NCBI RefSeq assembly: GCF_000425645.1
Contig: NZ_AUDV01000006.1
Location: forward strand, 62,001 to 126,000
DNA length: 64,000 bases
Direction of reading: 5' to 3'
Source of the DNA: Gaetbulibacter saemankumensis DSM 17032
GTDB taxonomy: Bacteria > Bacteroidota > Bacteroidia > Flavobacteriales > Flavobacteriaceae
In this document: positions 35,550 to 45,133 of the stretch, piece after piece
How positions within the stretch are numbered: the first letter of the stretch is position 1
Layout: each line of letters starts with the position of its first letter
The notes under the pieces: generated by a model
The model's database searches: none
Told to the model about the DNA's origin: nothing
Seen by the model: only the letters and a program-made list of their open reading frames with translations
Made by a program: the position numbers and the translations under genes

Positions 35550-36087
35550 GCAGGTTCGAAGATAATTATTTTTAAGTTTTTACAGGACAATAGTTATGTT
35601 TAAATATTGATATGCTTTACAATCAAAACGACATGTAGAGGTGAACATATAGAAGTAACCTGTCTCATCTGCCTTTCTTACAAAAACTTTACAGACCAGC
35701 TCCTTATTATTTTAATAAAACAAATGCCCTGTGATTAATTTATTTGATTTTTTCATCAACGGAAATCGACGAAAAAGATTCATGAACTCCTTAAATTAAA
35801 ATATTAAATAGTAAACAAAAAAGGAAAATATTATACCATCTACACACAACATGTAAAGCGTTATAAGAAAACACTTCGTTCCTTCGTCTTTGCTCAGGAC
35901 AGGCTCCACCCAGTGTGACAAAATGCTAAACTTCACACAAAAAAACATTGTCAGTCTGAGCCTGTCGAAGACCTAAGCGCCTCCCGCCCTGAGTTTATCA
36001 AAGGATCGAAGACTCTTCTCCCTTACCAAACGACATCAACTCAAACTCACAAAACATCGCAATGATTTAAAAAATCTACTAAGTGTA
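35550..36087. repeat. Gene-free stretch with dispersed repeat fragments
   Basis: A 538-bp interval without a gene. Positions about 35877-36017 contain shuffled pieces of a dispersed bacterial repeat: CAGTGTGACAAAATG, TGTCAGTCTGAGCC followed by TGTCGAAGAC, and AAAGGATCGAAGAC. The same words recur near 55.0-55.2, 55.97, 62.65 and 62.8 kb. The rest is AT-rich and shows nothing recognisable. Confidence 0.65.
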
Positions 36088-37281
36088 TTACGATTTTAAA
36101 ACAGCCTCATATAATATTTCCATCCCCGATAGCATCGTCTGTTCATTATGCTGCTCTTCCACTCTTAAACGGGCTGCTTTAGTTATAGCACAAATATCCT
36201 CAGTTGTTAAACTCTGAAACTTCATAATAACTTGTTTTAACGCTTGGGGATCACCCACAGGCACCAGCCAGCCATGTTCCTCATGGGTTATTAACTCCGG
36301 CATCCCGCCACAATCGGTACTGATAATAGGCGTACCTAAAGCCATAGCTTCTACCACCACATTGGCAAGTCCCTCTTCTATACTTGTGGACAGTAATATA
36401 TCTGCCTCCTGCATGTATTGAAACACCTGTGCTTGATTAATATTAGATATTAAATGCACAGCTGTTTCCAGACCTAATGCATGAGTTAAATACAGCAGCT
36501 CTTCATCTCCTGCGCCTCCTACAATCGTATATTGAAATTTAAACCCTTCTGCTTTTAGCAAGGCACAAGCCTTTAAGGCCGTTGGATAATCTTTCACCCA
36601 ATGCGCACGACCCACCGACAATAATTGTAAAACATCCCCACGCTTAACTTTGGCCTGATATTCTAAATCCTTTAAAGCCAATCCCGTATACACCACATGA
36701 TCAATACCTGTTTTTGGAATACCTATGGTTGTACCTGTCTTGGAAATCGCTTGCGATACCGAATGTAACCCATCTAATCTGGGGTATATACTTTGTAAAT
36801 ATTCAAAGTTAGCCGGTTTTACAAAAGGACGCACCATCACGTGAAATCCGCGCTGACTCAAGACGATTTTAAAATTGTCATTTTCCAAATAGGATTCCAA
36901 CCAAGGCAATAAGGATGGCCACTGCACATGAACTATATCGGGTTTTGCAGACTTCAAGACGAGATTCAGGTTTTGTTCCAGCAAGGCTTTACGGTTCCCT
37001 TGAATGGTAAGCCATATGGTTTTAAATAGTGTCAATATCCCGGATTGTTTAAAAGCGAGACCTAAACTGGTGATTATTAAAGCCCTTTTCGACTGATTAC
37101 TCCCTAAAGACTTATAACACACACCTTCAACCGGCTCAGGATTATTCGTATTAAAGCCTAAAACCGTTACCTGATGCCCCTGCTTTACCAAACCCTGTAT
37201 CAAACGCCTGATAAATGCTGTTGTTTGAAACGAGCCGTCGAAGATGACAATATTGAATATAGCCTTCTTTTTAAGCCTCAT
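36088..37281 (-). CDS. Glycosyltransferase family 4 protein
   Basis: A 397-residue GT-B enzyme. The N-terminal half shows KPDIVHVQWPSLLPWLES, and the donor half shows LLSVGRAHWVKDYPTALKACALL and EGLANVVVEAMALGTPIISTDCGG. It overlaps the upstream GT4 gene by four bases (ATGA), so the two are translationally coupled. It is the promoter-distal end of the 36.1-47.2 kb block. Confidence 0.9.
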   Translation of the reverse strand: MRLKKKAIFNIVIFDGSFQTTAFIRRLIQGLVKQGHQVTVLGFNTNNPEPVEGVCYKSLGSNQSKRALIITSLGLAFKQSGILTLFKTIWLTIQGNRKALLEQNLNLVLKSAKPDIVHVQWPSLLPWLESYLENDNFKIVLSQRGFHVMVRPFVKPANFEYLQSIYPRLDGLHSVSQAISKTGTTIGIPKTGIDHVVYTGLALKDLEYQAKVKRGDVLQLLSVGRAHWVKDYPTALKACALLKAEGFKFQYTIVGGAGDEELLYLTHALGLETAVHLISNINQAQVFQYMQEADILLSTSIEEGLANVVVEAMALGTPIISTDCGGMPELITHEEHGWLVPVGDPQALKQVIMKFQSLTTEDICAITKAARLRVEEQHNEQTMLSGMEILYEAVLKS

Positions 37282-38294
37282 AAGATGGTGTTATAAAATT
37301 GTTTAACTTGCTCTACAATAACATGCCAGTCGTAAGTTAAAGCCTTTAATCTACAGGCTTCAGCTATTTTATGCTGTTGATAATTATCACCCAGTAATGC
37401 AATCGTACGATCAATAAATTCCTTTTTATTATCACAAAAGATATTTCCTGTACCATCAAGACAGCTCTTCAAGCCGCCCACACGCGATGTAATAACCGGC
37501 AAACCGCAAGCCATAGCTTCCAGTATTGAATTGCAGGCTGTAGCCTCTAAAAGCGGCAATAACAAGATATGTGCTTTTTGATATTCAGTTCTCAAAGCCT
37601 CATCATGCAAGCCATGACAAATTCTTATATTTTCATGCGGTAAAACCTTTTCGACGAACTCCTTTTTAAGAATAACAGTCACCTTAGTTTGAGGCATGCG
37701 TGCTATAATCTCGGGAACACAGGCATTAAGCGTTTCAAAATCTCTTAAATGCTGACCCACAAAAAGCAAATGTGGTTCTTCTCTCCTTTTACTGATATCT
37801 GGTAAAAAAAACTGCGTATCTACCCCGTGAGGAATGTACATCACGTGCTCCAGACCCAACCAGCTTTTTATAAAATCCACCTGATTATCTCCCACACAAA
37901 TAGCGCCATTTAAATGCTTTAAATATCTTGTATCCGCTATGGTTTGCTTTAAAATATGTGGTGGCTTATGAAAAGTCCCTACAAACTTTACCTGTCTCTT
38001 ATTATGATGTTTCACCAAATGTCTGACATCCCGCTCGGCATTCAAATAATGTACTATAGTGGGCTCCGTGCATTGTCTTAAATTTTTATATAACTCCAGC
38101 TCCTTAAACACACTACTGGAATCGTATAAACCAGCTTGCTGATGGCTCCAAGTTCCAATTAATTTTGCCAGTCGGTAAGGCAGCCATGAAGAGCCTCTAA
38201 CTTCATATGCATTCTCTAAATAATCTATTAAGCGACCATAACCCGAATGTTTGGCATGATGTGGTGACCGATGATGTACAATAATGGTTTTCAT
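37278..38294 (-). CDS. Glycosyltransferase family 4/1 protein
   Basis: A 338-residue GT-B enzyme opening HHRSPHHAKHSGYGRLIDYL. The acceptor-side motif KFVGTFHKPPHIL, the donor-side PHLLFVGQHLRDFETLN and the E-x7-E region ATACNSILEAMACGLPVITSRVGG follow. It shares one base with the stop of the upstream gene and four with the downstream gene. Sugar specificity unknown. Confidence 0.88.
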   Translation of the reverse strand: MKTIIVHHRSPHHAKHSGYGRLIDYLENAYEVRGSSWLPYRLAKLIGTWSHQQAGLYDSSSVFKELELYKNLRQCTEPTIVHYLNAERDVRHLVKHHNKRQVKFVGTFHKPPHILKQTIADTRYLKHLNGAICVGDNQVDFIKSWLGLEHVMYIPHGVDTQFFLPDISKRREEPHLLFVGQHLRDFETLNACVPEIIARMPQTKVTVILKKEFVEKVLPHENIRICHGLHDEALRTEYQKAHILLLPLLEATACNSILEAMACGLPVITSRVGGLKSCLDGTGNIFCDNKKEFIDRTIALLGDNYQQHKIAEACRLKALTYDWHVIVEQVKQFYNTIL

Positions 38295-39421
38295 TAAATT
38301 TGAGTTAAAGCATTTTCAAAAAAAACATCGGTACTCATATATGTTTCAAATGTCTTACGAGCATGACTTCCTATTCTCTTAACCTGCTCTTTATCCCTTA
38401 TTAATTGTTCTAAAATAGAAATAAGATTCGTTTCGTTTTCAAAAAACAAAATATCTTTTCCTTCAATCAAATTAAATGGCAACGTATTAGTAATCTTTTC
38501 TGCAACTATACATCTTGATTGAGCCATAAGCTCTGGTAAAGACCAACCTACCGATTGAGCTATACCTCGTGTATAAACCGAAATACCTGATGCTCTAGAA
38601 GCCTCTATAAACTCCTGCTCGCTACCTATGTTTGAAAAACAATCATTATACGCTTTTGCAACATAAACATCTCTTTTAAGACCTCCCTTAAAATACTTAG
38701 GAAAATGTTGCTTTAACAACCTAATCACCCTAACTCTTTGACCATGAACATCCTTAATATCCTGAGAATTTACTTGTTTAAAAAAGCGTTTCTGATAGAA
38801 TATATTTGTATTATCAGGAACGTGGTACTCATTAAACAAATGCTCTGATTTGGCTTGATTTAACCTTTGAAATGCCATTAAGCTGGATTTAAATAAAGAT
38901 TGAATTCTCATTAAAAAAAAACAATCAAGCTTAAACTCATGTCTAAATTTGGAATATAAAAACAAGCCCTTAAACCTAATTGAAAATGATTGCGCAGGTT
39001 TTAATTTATAGGAAACCCCCAGCGGGCGTAACTTACCCTTAAAGGTATCGGGCAAAACACTAATATACTCTTGAATAAAATTGCGTTTAAAAACAACATC
39101 GGCATGACGAAAACAATGCTCTGAAAAATAATAAGGTATATCGTCCAGGTCAAATGCCAGAATTTTATTGGGAGTGTTGTCTTTAAAAGATAACTTAACA
39201 TAAAACACCTTCCTATAAACGGAGTTACTTACTTCCATCACATGATTAAGAACAGATATCCTTCCTCTGGCATTAAAGTTTTTATACTTTATTTTTACAT
39301 TAAGATTATAGGTTTCGGCAAATTTAAACACAGATGCATAAATATAAGTGTAGTGATTTAAATCTAAAGGTACATATAGGGTAATGTCTTTTATTTTTGA
39401 TATTAAATCTTTAGCCTCCAT
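38294..39421 (-). CDS. Probable GT-B-fold glycosyltransferase, divergent
   Basis: A 375-residue protein without the usual GT4 motifs. The C-terminal third looks like a GT-B donor domain (QSVGWSLPELMAQSRCIVAEK, then an ILFFENETNLISILEQLI helix as in CgeB or GT1-like proteins). The N-terminal half contains FDLDDIPYYFSEHCFRHADVVF, a pattern seen in enzymes that trace an acceptor. The coupling with GT genes on both sides supports a role in glycan extension. The family call is tentative. Confidence 0.6.
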   Translation of the reverse strand: MEAKDLISKIKDITLYVPLDLNHYTYIYASVFKFAETYNLNVKIKYKNFNARGRISVLNHVMEVSNSVYRKVFYVKLSFKDNTPNKILAFDLDDIPYYFSEHCFRHADVVFKRNFIQEYISVLPDTFKGKLRPLGVSYKLKPAQSFSIRFKGLFLYSKFRHEFKLDCFFLMRIQSLFKSSLMAFQRLNQAKSEHLFNEYHVPDNTNIFYQKRFFKQVNSQDIKDVHGQRVRVIRLLKQHFPKYFKGGLKRDVYVAKAYNDCFSNIGSEQEFIEASRASGISVYTRGIAQSVGWSLPELMAQSRCIVAEKITNTLPFNLIEGKDILFFENETNLISILEQLIRDKEQVKRIGSHARKTFETYMSTDVFFENALTQI

Positions 39422-39434
39422 ACATTAAACATTT

Positions 39435-40580
39435 CTACAATTTATTCCCCATAACATCTTTAATACATTGCAATAAAACCTCATACGTTTTTTCCAAACT
39501 ATAATCTTTAACTGCTTTTTCACGAGCAGCAATTCGCATTGCATTTTGTTTATCTGCATTCATAAAATAACCACAAACCATCCCCGCATAGGTATTTTCA
39601 GTTCCCAATAAACCATTAATCCCATGAGCAATCACATCGGCAGGCCCTCCTGAGCAATTTAATGCTGCAACAGGTGTCCCACAGGCCATAGCCTCCACCA
39701 TCACCATACCAAAGGTTTCCTTATCACTGGGCAATAACAACAAATCGGCTTCCTGAAAATAACGCGGCAGTGCTTCATGTTCTTTATGTCCTAAAAACAA
39801 CACCTGTGTTTCTAAATGCAACGCTCTTACCCGTTGTTGTAATTGCTGATAATAGGATTCTGAACTTACGGGGCCAATAATGGTTAATGTCGCATAATCA
39901 AATCCATTGGTTACTACTTCGTGTAAGGCCTCAATGGCTAAATGAATTTGTTTCAACCCAACAATTCGCCCCACATATAGCAATTTGGGATTTAAGTTTA
40001 AATCGTGAGGTAAGGGTTTAAAAACTGTGGTATCCACACCCAATGGAAACACCCGAATATCCAAACCCTCAAACATAGGCATCTGCTGCATCATGTCTTT
40101 TTGTAACTGCGTATGTACCAGTACATGATGTGCCCGTTTGTAATACTGTCTGTTATCAGGCGTATCGGTATAATGTTGACCGCCCAACATAGCAATATAT
40201 TGCTTCCCTGCTTTTAAAATGATTTGAGCCAATTCATGAGAAAACGGACTGGAATGCCCAGACATGTTAATAATAGTCACATCTGGTGTTTCTCTTTTAT
40301 AAGCTTTCAAACAGGGTTTTGAATACTGTTTCTTCCATTTCTTATGGTCACCGCTCCATGTTAATTGCACCGGATAAAACCGGTAATCAACAGCTTGAAA
40401 ACAATAATGATAGCGTCTAAATTTTGGTGTAAAATAGTCAACAGTACAAGTTATATTTTCATGCTCTTGCATTAATTGCTGCATGGCTTTTAAATGTGGC
40501 TGACTATGGTATGTTGCCACACTTGGCTCAACTACACCGGCTGCTTGAGGCGTAAAAGGATGTAAAAGAGAAATGATCAT
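39435..40580 (-). CDS. Glycosyltransferase family 4 protein
   Basis: A 381-residue enzyme with LLYVGRIVGLKQIHLAIEAL, VLFLGHKEHEALPRYFQEADLLL and the E-x7-E region KETFGMVMVEAMACGTPVAALNCSGGP. The first residues MIISLLHPFTPQAAGVVEPS place the acceptor-side loop at the N terminus. It overlaps the upstream sulfotransferase gene by four bases. Confidence 0.9.
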   Translation of the reverse strand: MIISLLHPFTPQAAGVVEPSVATYHSQPHLKAMQQLMQEHENITCTVDYFTPKFRRYHYCFQAVDYRFYPVQLTWSGDHKKWKKQYSKPCLKAYKRETPDVTIINMSGHSSPFSHELAQIILKAGKQYIAMLGGQHYTDTPDNRQYYKRAHHVLVHTQLQKDMMQQMPMFEGLDIRVFPLGVDTTVFKPLPHDLNLNPKLLYVGRIVGLKQIHLAIEALHEVVTNGFDYATLTIIGPVSSESYYQQLQQRVRALHLETQVLFLGHKEHEALPRYFQEADLLLLPSDKETFGMVMVEAMACGTPVAALNCSGGPADVIAHGINGLLGTENTYAGMVCGYFMNADKQNAMRIAAREKAVKDYSLEKTYEVLLQCIKDVMGNKL

Positions 40581-41380
40581 ACTACAAAAAAATTATTAAG
40601 TTTCATTTGTAATCTTTGAAACAAATTTAATCCTGAATCATTTAAAACGTTTTTTTTCATTTCTCTATATAATTCTAAATCATATTTGATGACTTCAAAA
40701 AACAACTGTTCATCATATTCTAAATTATAACCTAACCCTACAGATACATTTTGTTTTTTATAATTAGTATATTTCCATTTGTATCTTTTACTCAAGTAAA
40801 AAACAGCTTCATCAAATCTATTAATATCAAAAATTAAAACACTTTTACTATTTTTAATGGCTAACCTTAAAGTATTCTCTGAAACTTTATAATTTTCTTT
40901 TAAAAAGAAATCTTCAGGTCCAGCAAGTTGCCGAGTCATAATATTATCTAAACCTTTCTTTTTTAATAGCCGCAAATAATCATTAAGATTAAAACCATTT
41001 GATTTTAATTCTTCATAAAAAAAACGCCCCGGTTTATGGTGTTCCTTAAAATCAGATAATAATCGAGATTTTGGATTTCTGATAAAAGTTAAATAATCAA
41101 CCTGTTGTTTATTTACTAATTCATGAAACCCATAACCTATATGACCTCCAATAAAGTCAATATTATCTAAAAGCATCCCTTCTAAAATATTTAAAGTTTC
41201 AGGTGCTGTAATATATCCTCCTGGTAACCTTATACCTAAATTCTTATTCGTGAGATTATTATTTAGATATTTAAACACATCTTTCTCTAACTTAGGTTTC
41301 AAAAAATGACTATGATTTTTTTTAACAAGGTCGTAAAAAGTGGTTCCTGCCGTTTTAGGTATATGAATAAATACTATCAC
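40577..41380 (-). CDS. Carbohydrate-type sulfotransferase family protein
   Basis: A 267-residue protein opening MIVFIHIPKTAGTTFYDLV, the 5'-phosphosulfate-binding loop of the Sulfotransfer_2 family. The 3'-phosphate-binding motif YLTFIRNPKSRLLSDF follows about 90 residues later. It would transfer sulfate from PAPS to a sugar hydroxyl. The gene is notably AT-rich relative to the ends of the locus. It overlaps the acyltransferase gene by one base, and its sulfate donor pathway is not encoded here. Confidence 0.85.
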   Translation of the reverse strand: MIVFIHIPKTAGTTFYDLVKKNHSHFLKPKLEKDVFKYLNNNLTNKNLGIRLPGGYITAPETLNILEGMLLDNIDFIGGHIGYGFHELVNKQQVDYLTFIRNPKSRLLSDFKEHHKPGRFFYEELKSNGFNLNDYLRLLKKKGLDNIMTRQLAGPEDFFLKENYKVSENTLRLAIKNSKSVLIFDINRFDEAVFYLSKRYKWKYTNYKKQNVSVGLGYNLEYDEQLFFEVIKYDLELYREMKKNVLNDSGLNLFQRLQMKLNNFFVV

Positions 41381-42402
41381 TAATATGCTTTAAATTGTTT
41401 ATTTTTCAATTGTAATTTAAATCTATCAACTCTCATTTCTACAAAATGAACCAATAAATAATTTACCCCTGCTAAAAATAAAAAATAAAAAGGCATTGCC
41501 TTTACTCCTATTTTAAACGTATTATCAATTACACCATAACCAATTAAAACTGAATACATCATTAAAACCAAATAATGGGACAAATAAAAAGGATAACTAT
41601 ATAACCCTATCTGCTTATCAATTTTTCTTATGCTACTTCCCAAATCTATGAAATACAAAAGATAAATAATTAATGTTGATATAAACATATTAACATAAAT
41701 ACTCAAATCAGATAAAAAGTCATTAACCACATTACAGTAAACAGCATTTAAAACAAATAAAACATATAAAAAGCCAACATGTAATAGCTTTACTTCTTTT
41801 AGAGGGTATTTTTTTATTAACCAGAACAATACAGCTCCAATAGAAAATGGTAAAGAGGATGCGAATACAGCACTATACCTAAAGGTAGGAATATCGTAAT
41901 AAAAATATGTTACCGCAAAATATATTACACTCAATATAAACCAAAACAATGTCCTTAACTGGGTTTTAGAAATCCCTATTGAGATTAGCAAATAAAATAG
42001 CATTTCATTGGTTAATGCCCAGGATGGGGGTGATAATCTTGGCTCAAACCTATGTGGAACAATATTAGGATAGATCATTGATATATTTGCCAACCATTCA
42101 CCTAAAGTATTAGGCAAATAAATATGACGGTGCCTTGATGTATTCAAACCTAATTTTAAAAGAAAAATAGTTAAAACTATAATAATCAGATAAATAGGAA
42201 ATAATCTCAATAATCTATTTTTCCAAAAACGAGTAATCCCTCTTATTTTATAAGAATAACTATCATGCATTATCAGAGTCATAAGAAACCCTGATAAAAT
42301 AAAGAAGAATGAAACTGAAAAATTCCCAAGTGTAGGGATACTAAAAACATGTAATAAAATAACATTTATCGCTAAAAAAGTTCTTAGAGTACCAAACATC
42401 AA
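41380..42402 (-). CDS. Acyltransferase family 3 (OafA-like) membrane protein
   Basis: A 340-residue protein with about ten membrane helices. The N-terminal motif MFGTLRTFLAINVILLHVF carries the conserved Arg and His of acyltransferase family 3, followed by VSFFFILSGFLMTL. Such enzymes O-acetylate surface polysaccharides at the inner membrane. It is coupled to the genes on both sides (overlaps of one and four bases). Confidence 0.9.
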   Translation of the reverse strand: MMFGTLRTFLAINVILLHVFSIPTLGNFSVSFFFILSGFLMTLIMHDSYSYKIRGITRFWKNRLLRLFPIYLIIIVLTIFLLKLGLNTSRHRHIYLPNTLGEWLANISMIYPNIVPHRFEPRLSPPSWALTNEMLFYLLISIGISKTQLRTLFWFILSVIYFAVTYFYYDIPTFRYSAVFASSLPFSIGAVLFWLIKKYPLKEVKLLHVGFLYVLFVLNAVYCNVVNDFLSDLSIYVNMFISTLIIYLLYFIDLGSSIRKIDKQIGLYSYPFYLSHYLVLMMYSVLIGYGVIDNTFKIGVKAMPFYFLFLAGVNYLLVHFVEMRVDRFKLQLKNKQFKAY

Positions 42403-43340
42403 TTTCTTTTAAATTTCACAATTAATTTATGACTGAATCTATTAAACTTTCTGACATATAACTTTATTTTAATCCTAACATAATACCCATTAAACACATT
42501 TTTTATAGTATTCAGTACATGCGCAAACATTGAATGTCTTTCAAAATGCATCCCGTTATAAGATATATAAAACTGATTTGGCAAAGGCTCTGAATATTTT
42601 ACCTTGTTGTACCTCATCGTGCGTTTCCAGTTAATGAAGTGCAAATACATAAACTCCTTATTGGTTTTAGTATTAATGATTCTACCTTCTCGCCATTGCC
42701 AGCGATCTAAATAATACTCCTGATGCGAATCTCTTCCGCGTTCTTGGTTGCATAATATAGCATCCCATTTAATTTTTAAATCACCTACTTTAAAGCCTAT
42801 GGAATGCCTAATATAATATGTTAAAACAGTCTCATCAAAACGGGTGAGTTTCGATGTTCCCATAAGCTCTTTATAATCAGCAATCTCACGGTATATCATA
42901 TTTATTGGTTCAACATTCCTAAACAATGTAAAATGCCCGGATATAGCACCCTTTCGACTTGAAATAATATCATAACTGCTCAATACCTCATCGGTCATAA
43001 AGCTTCTGATATCACCCCAGATGATATCCATATCACAAATTCCCCAAAAATCGTAACCTGTAATAACCTTGCCAAAAATATCACCATAAGCTGGTTTTAA
43101 ATCACAAAATTTCCGAATATTTAAAGATACTTTAAAATCCAACTTGTTATTAATAGTTGTATTTAAATCCCTTAAAGACGTTTGTAAAAAGGTAATATTA
43201 TCTGGTTTGGCTTGAGGAATTTCACAATCCGTCGGACAAAACCAGTGTACCGAAGGGTTTTTAGCCACAGAAACTAAAAAAGCATCAAACCACACAGGCC
43301 AGCTTCCAAAATAGGGTACTATAAGTATTATTTTTTTCAA
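42399..43340 (-). CDS. DUF6625-like putative glycosyltransferase
   Basis: A 313-residue protein starting MKKIILIVPYFGSWPVWFDAFL, with a DXD-like motif DFWGICDMDIIWGDIRSF (about residue 100) and SGHFTLFRN further on. These are the features I associate with DUF6625, a GT-A-like family found in capsule and LPS loci. Function as a glycosyltransferase is likely but not proven. It overlaps genes on both sides by four bases. Confidence 0.72.
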   Translation of the reverse strand: MKKIILIVPYFGSWPVWFDAFLVSVAKNPSVHWFCPTDCEIPQAKPDNITFLQTSLRDLNTTINNKLDFKVSLNIRKFCDLKPAYGDIFGKVITGYDFWGICDMDIIWGDIRSFMTDEVLSSYDIISSRKGAISGHFTLFRNVEPINMIYREIADYKELMGTSKLTRFDETVLTYYIRHSIGFKVGDLKIKWDAILCNQERGRDSHQEYYLDRWQWREGRIINTKTNKEFMYLHFINWKRTMRYNKVKYSEPLPNQFYISYNGMHFERHSMFAHVLNTIKNVFNGYYVRIKIKLYVRKFNRFSHKLIVKFKRN

Positions 43341-44242
43341 TTAATCTTCAATAACGTCTTAATAACCTTTTTTAAATAATTTTTAAAAGCAACAGATTCG
43401 CAGTTTTTCATATAATAAGGCATTAAAAACAGTCGGTCTTTTAATGTTAGTTCTCGAATTAATCCAATAACGTTTTCATATTTATGCAATACTCGAACTG
43501 CTTGTTTCTTATCAAATATACCCAACTTTTTTCTAACAAGATACTTGTAAAATAATAGACTGGCCTGTATTTTCTGGGCTTTATATGAAGGACTACCCGT
43601 AATACTTAAATTTGAACGACCAACACCAACAACTCCCTCATTTATAGAATATATAGGTTTATCTTCCGCAAACTCTATCCAAGCACGGTTATCACTATGC
43701 CAGGCTAAGGGGTAATCATAAAACCCGTACTTAAGATAAACCCTTCTTCTAAAAACATATTCCGATAAGCTTATTGTGGTTTGTCCCGTGATACGTCTGT
43801 AAAAGGCTGTTGCTGCAAATTCTAATACCGGATTATACTGTACGGGCTGTTCTATTTGGGTATCTTTATCAACTATATTTTTAGCAAAACGCACCAAATT
43901 AGTAGTGTGCTCTATAACCTCCAAATGTTCGTAAAAAGCTTCTACACAATTGATAGACAAACAATCATCATCACCTAAAATCACTAGCCATTTCTCGCTT
44001 TCCGATAATGCGATACAACGTGCCCATTGCTGCGTTAAACTTTTACTCCCTAAATTATCGACAAACCTATGATACACAAAATCAAACTGTCCTTCATATT
44101 GTTTTAATAAAACAGTACAGTCTTCCGGACTCGCATCATCCCCTATATAAACTTTAAAACACTTATTGGTTTGTTTAGCAAGTGAGTCTAAGGTCGCCTT
44201 AAAATAAGCCAGTTTAAAAAAGGGAATTATTATAGCCAGCAT
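43337..44242 (-). CDS. Glycosyltransferase family 2 protein
   Basis: A 301-residue GT-A enzyme: MLAIIIPFFKLAYFKATLDSL, VYIGDDASPEDC and the DXD region WLVILGDDDCLSINCVEAFY (about residue 90). The C-terminal helices are basic, which may help membrane association. It starts immediately after the upstream GT2 stop, with no gap, and overlaps the downstream gene by four bases. Confidence 0.9.
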   Translation of the reverse strand: MLAIIIPFFKLAYFKATLDSLAKQTNKCFKVYIGDDASPEDCTVLLKQYEGQFDFVYHRFVDNLGSKSLTQQWARCIALSESEKWLVILGDDDCLSINCVEAFYEHLEVIEHTTNLVRFAKNIVDKDTQIEQPVQYNPVLEFAATAFYRRITGQTTISLSEYVFRRRVYLKYGFYDYPLAWHSDNRAWIEFAEDKPIYSINEGVVGVGRSNLSITGSPSYKAQKIQASLLFYKYLVRKKLGIFDKKQAVRVLHKYENVIGLIRELTLKDRLFLMPYYMKNCESVAFKNYLKKVIKTLLKIN

Positions 44243-45133
44243 TTACTTCAACAGTTTAATAATATATCTGGTTAAGCGCTGTTCCCTGATACTTCTTAAT
44301 ATTTTGTATCCTCTCGATTTTCTATAATTATCAATACGCGTTTTTAAATGATTCAAACGATTTTGCTTCTGCTTTAATACAAAAATCAAATAGTCAACAT
44401 AATCGTCATGATTTACTATATTTCTTAGGTAACCAAGGGCATTAATATAATTCTCCTCCATAAATTCAACCTGTTGGGTCATGCTATTATTATGCAAACG
44501 ATAAAACACCAAAGTCTTATCAATAAAATGGGTTTGCACATCACTTTTATACAACATTAACCACATTACCCAGTCTTCTTTAGCTTTTAACATTTCGGGA
44601 AACCTGAAATCTTTAAATAAACCCGATGAAAAAAAACCACAATGTATAGGTATGGTAAATTCATATTCCCATCCATATAATAGACTATCAAAACTAAAAC
44701 AACTTTGTTCCAATACACAATATGGCTTAAATACCTTTGTAAGATCCCCCTTAAACATCATAAAATTACAAATAACAATATGCCACCGCTCTGACCCTGA
44801 ATATTTTCGACATTCTTCTAAAGATAAAATTAGCTTGTTAGAATCCAAAATATCATCAGCATCTAAAAACTGAATATAGTCACCTGTCACTAAACTCAAT
44901 CCTGCATTTCTCGCAGCGCTTAAACCACGGTTATCCTGACACACATACTTAAATCTGTGATCTCTGTCTATCCAAGTTTTAGCAATCAATTCTGTTTTAT
45001 CTGTACTGCCATCATTAATTATAATACACTCCCAATTGGTATAAGTTTGCTCTAAAACCGACCGCAAACAAGCCGCCAAATAATTAGCTTGATTATAACA
45101 GGGCACAATAATGGAAACTAAAGAATTATTCAT
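44243..45133 (-). CDS. Glycosyltransferase family 2 protein
   Basis: A 296-residue GT-A enzyme with textbook motifs: VSIIVPCYNQANYLAACLRSV, IIINDGSTDKT, SAARNAGLSLVTGDYIQFLD and then ADDIL. It overlaps the upstream GT4 gene by eight bases. Sugar specificity unknown. Confidence 0.92.
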   Translation of the reverse strand: MNNSLVSIIVPCYNQANYLAACLRSVLEQTYTNWECIIINDGSTDKTELIAKTWIDRDHRFKYVCQDNRGLSAARNAGLSLVTGDYIQFLDADDILDSNKLILSLEECRKYSGSERWHIVICNFMMFKGDLTKVFKPYCVLEQSCFSFDSLLYGWEYEFTIPIHCGFFSSGLFKDFRFPEMLKAKEDWVMWLMLYKSDVQTHFIDKTLVFYRLHNNSMTQQVEFMEENYINALGYLRNIVNHDDYVDYLIFVLKQKQNRLNHLKTRIDNYRKSRGYKILRSIREQRLTRYIIKLLK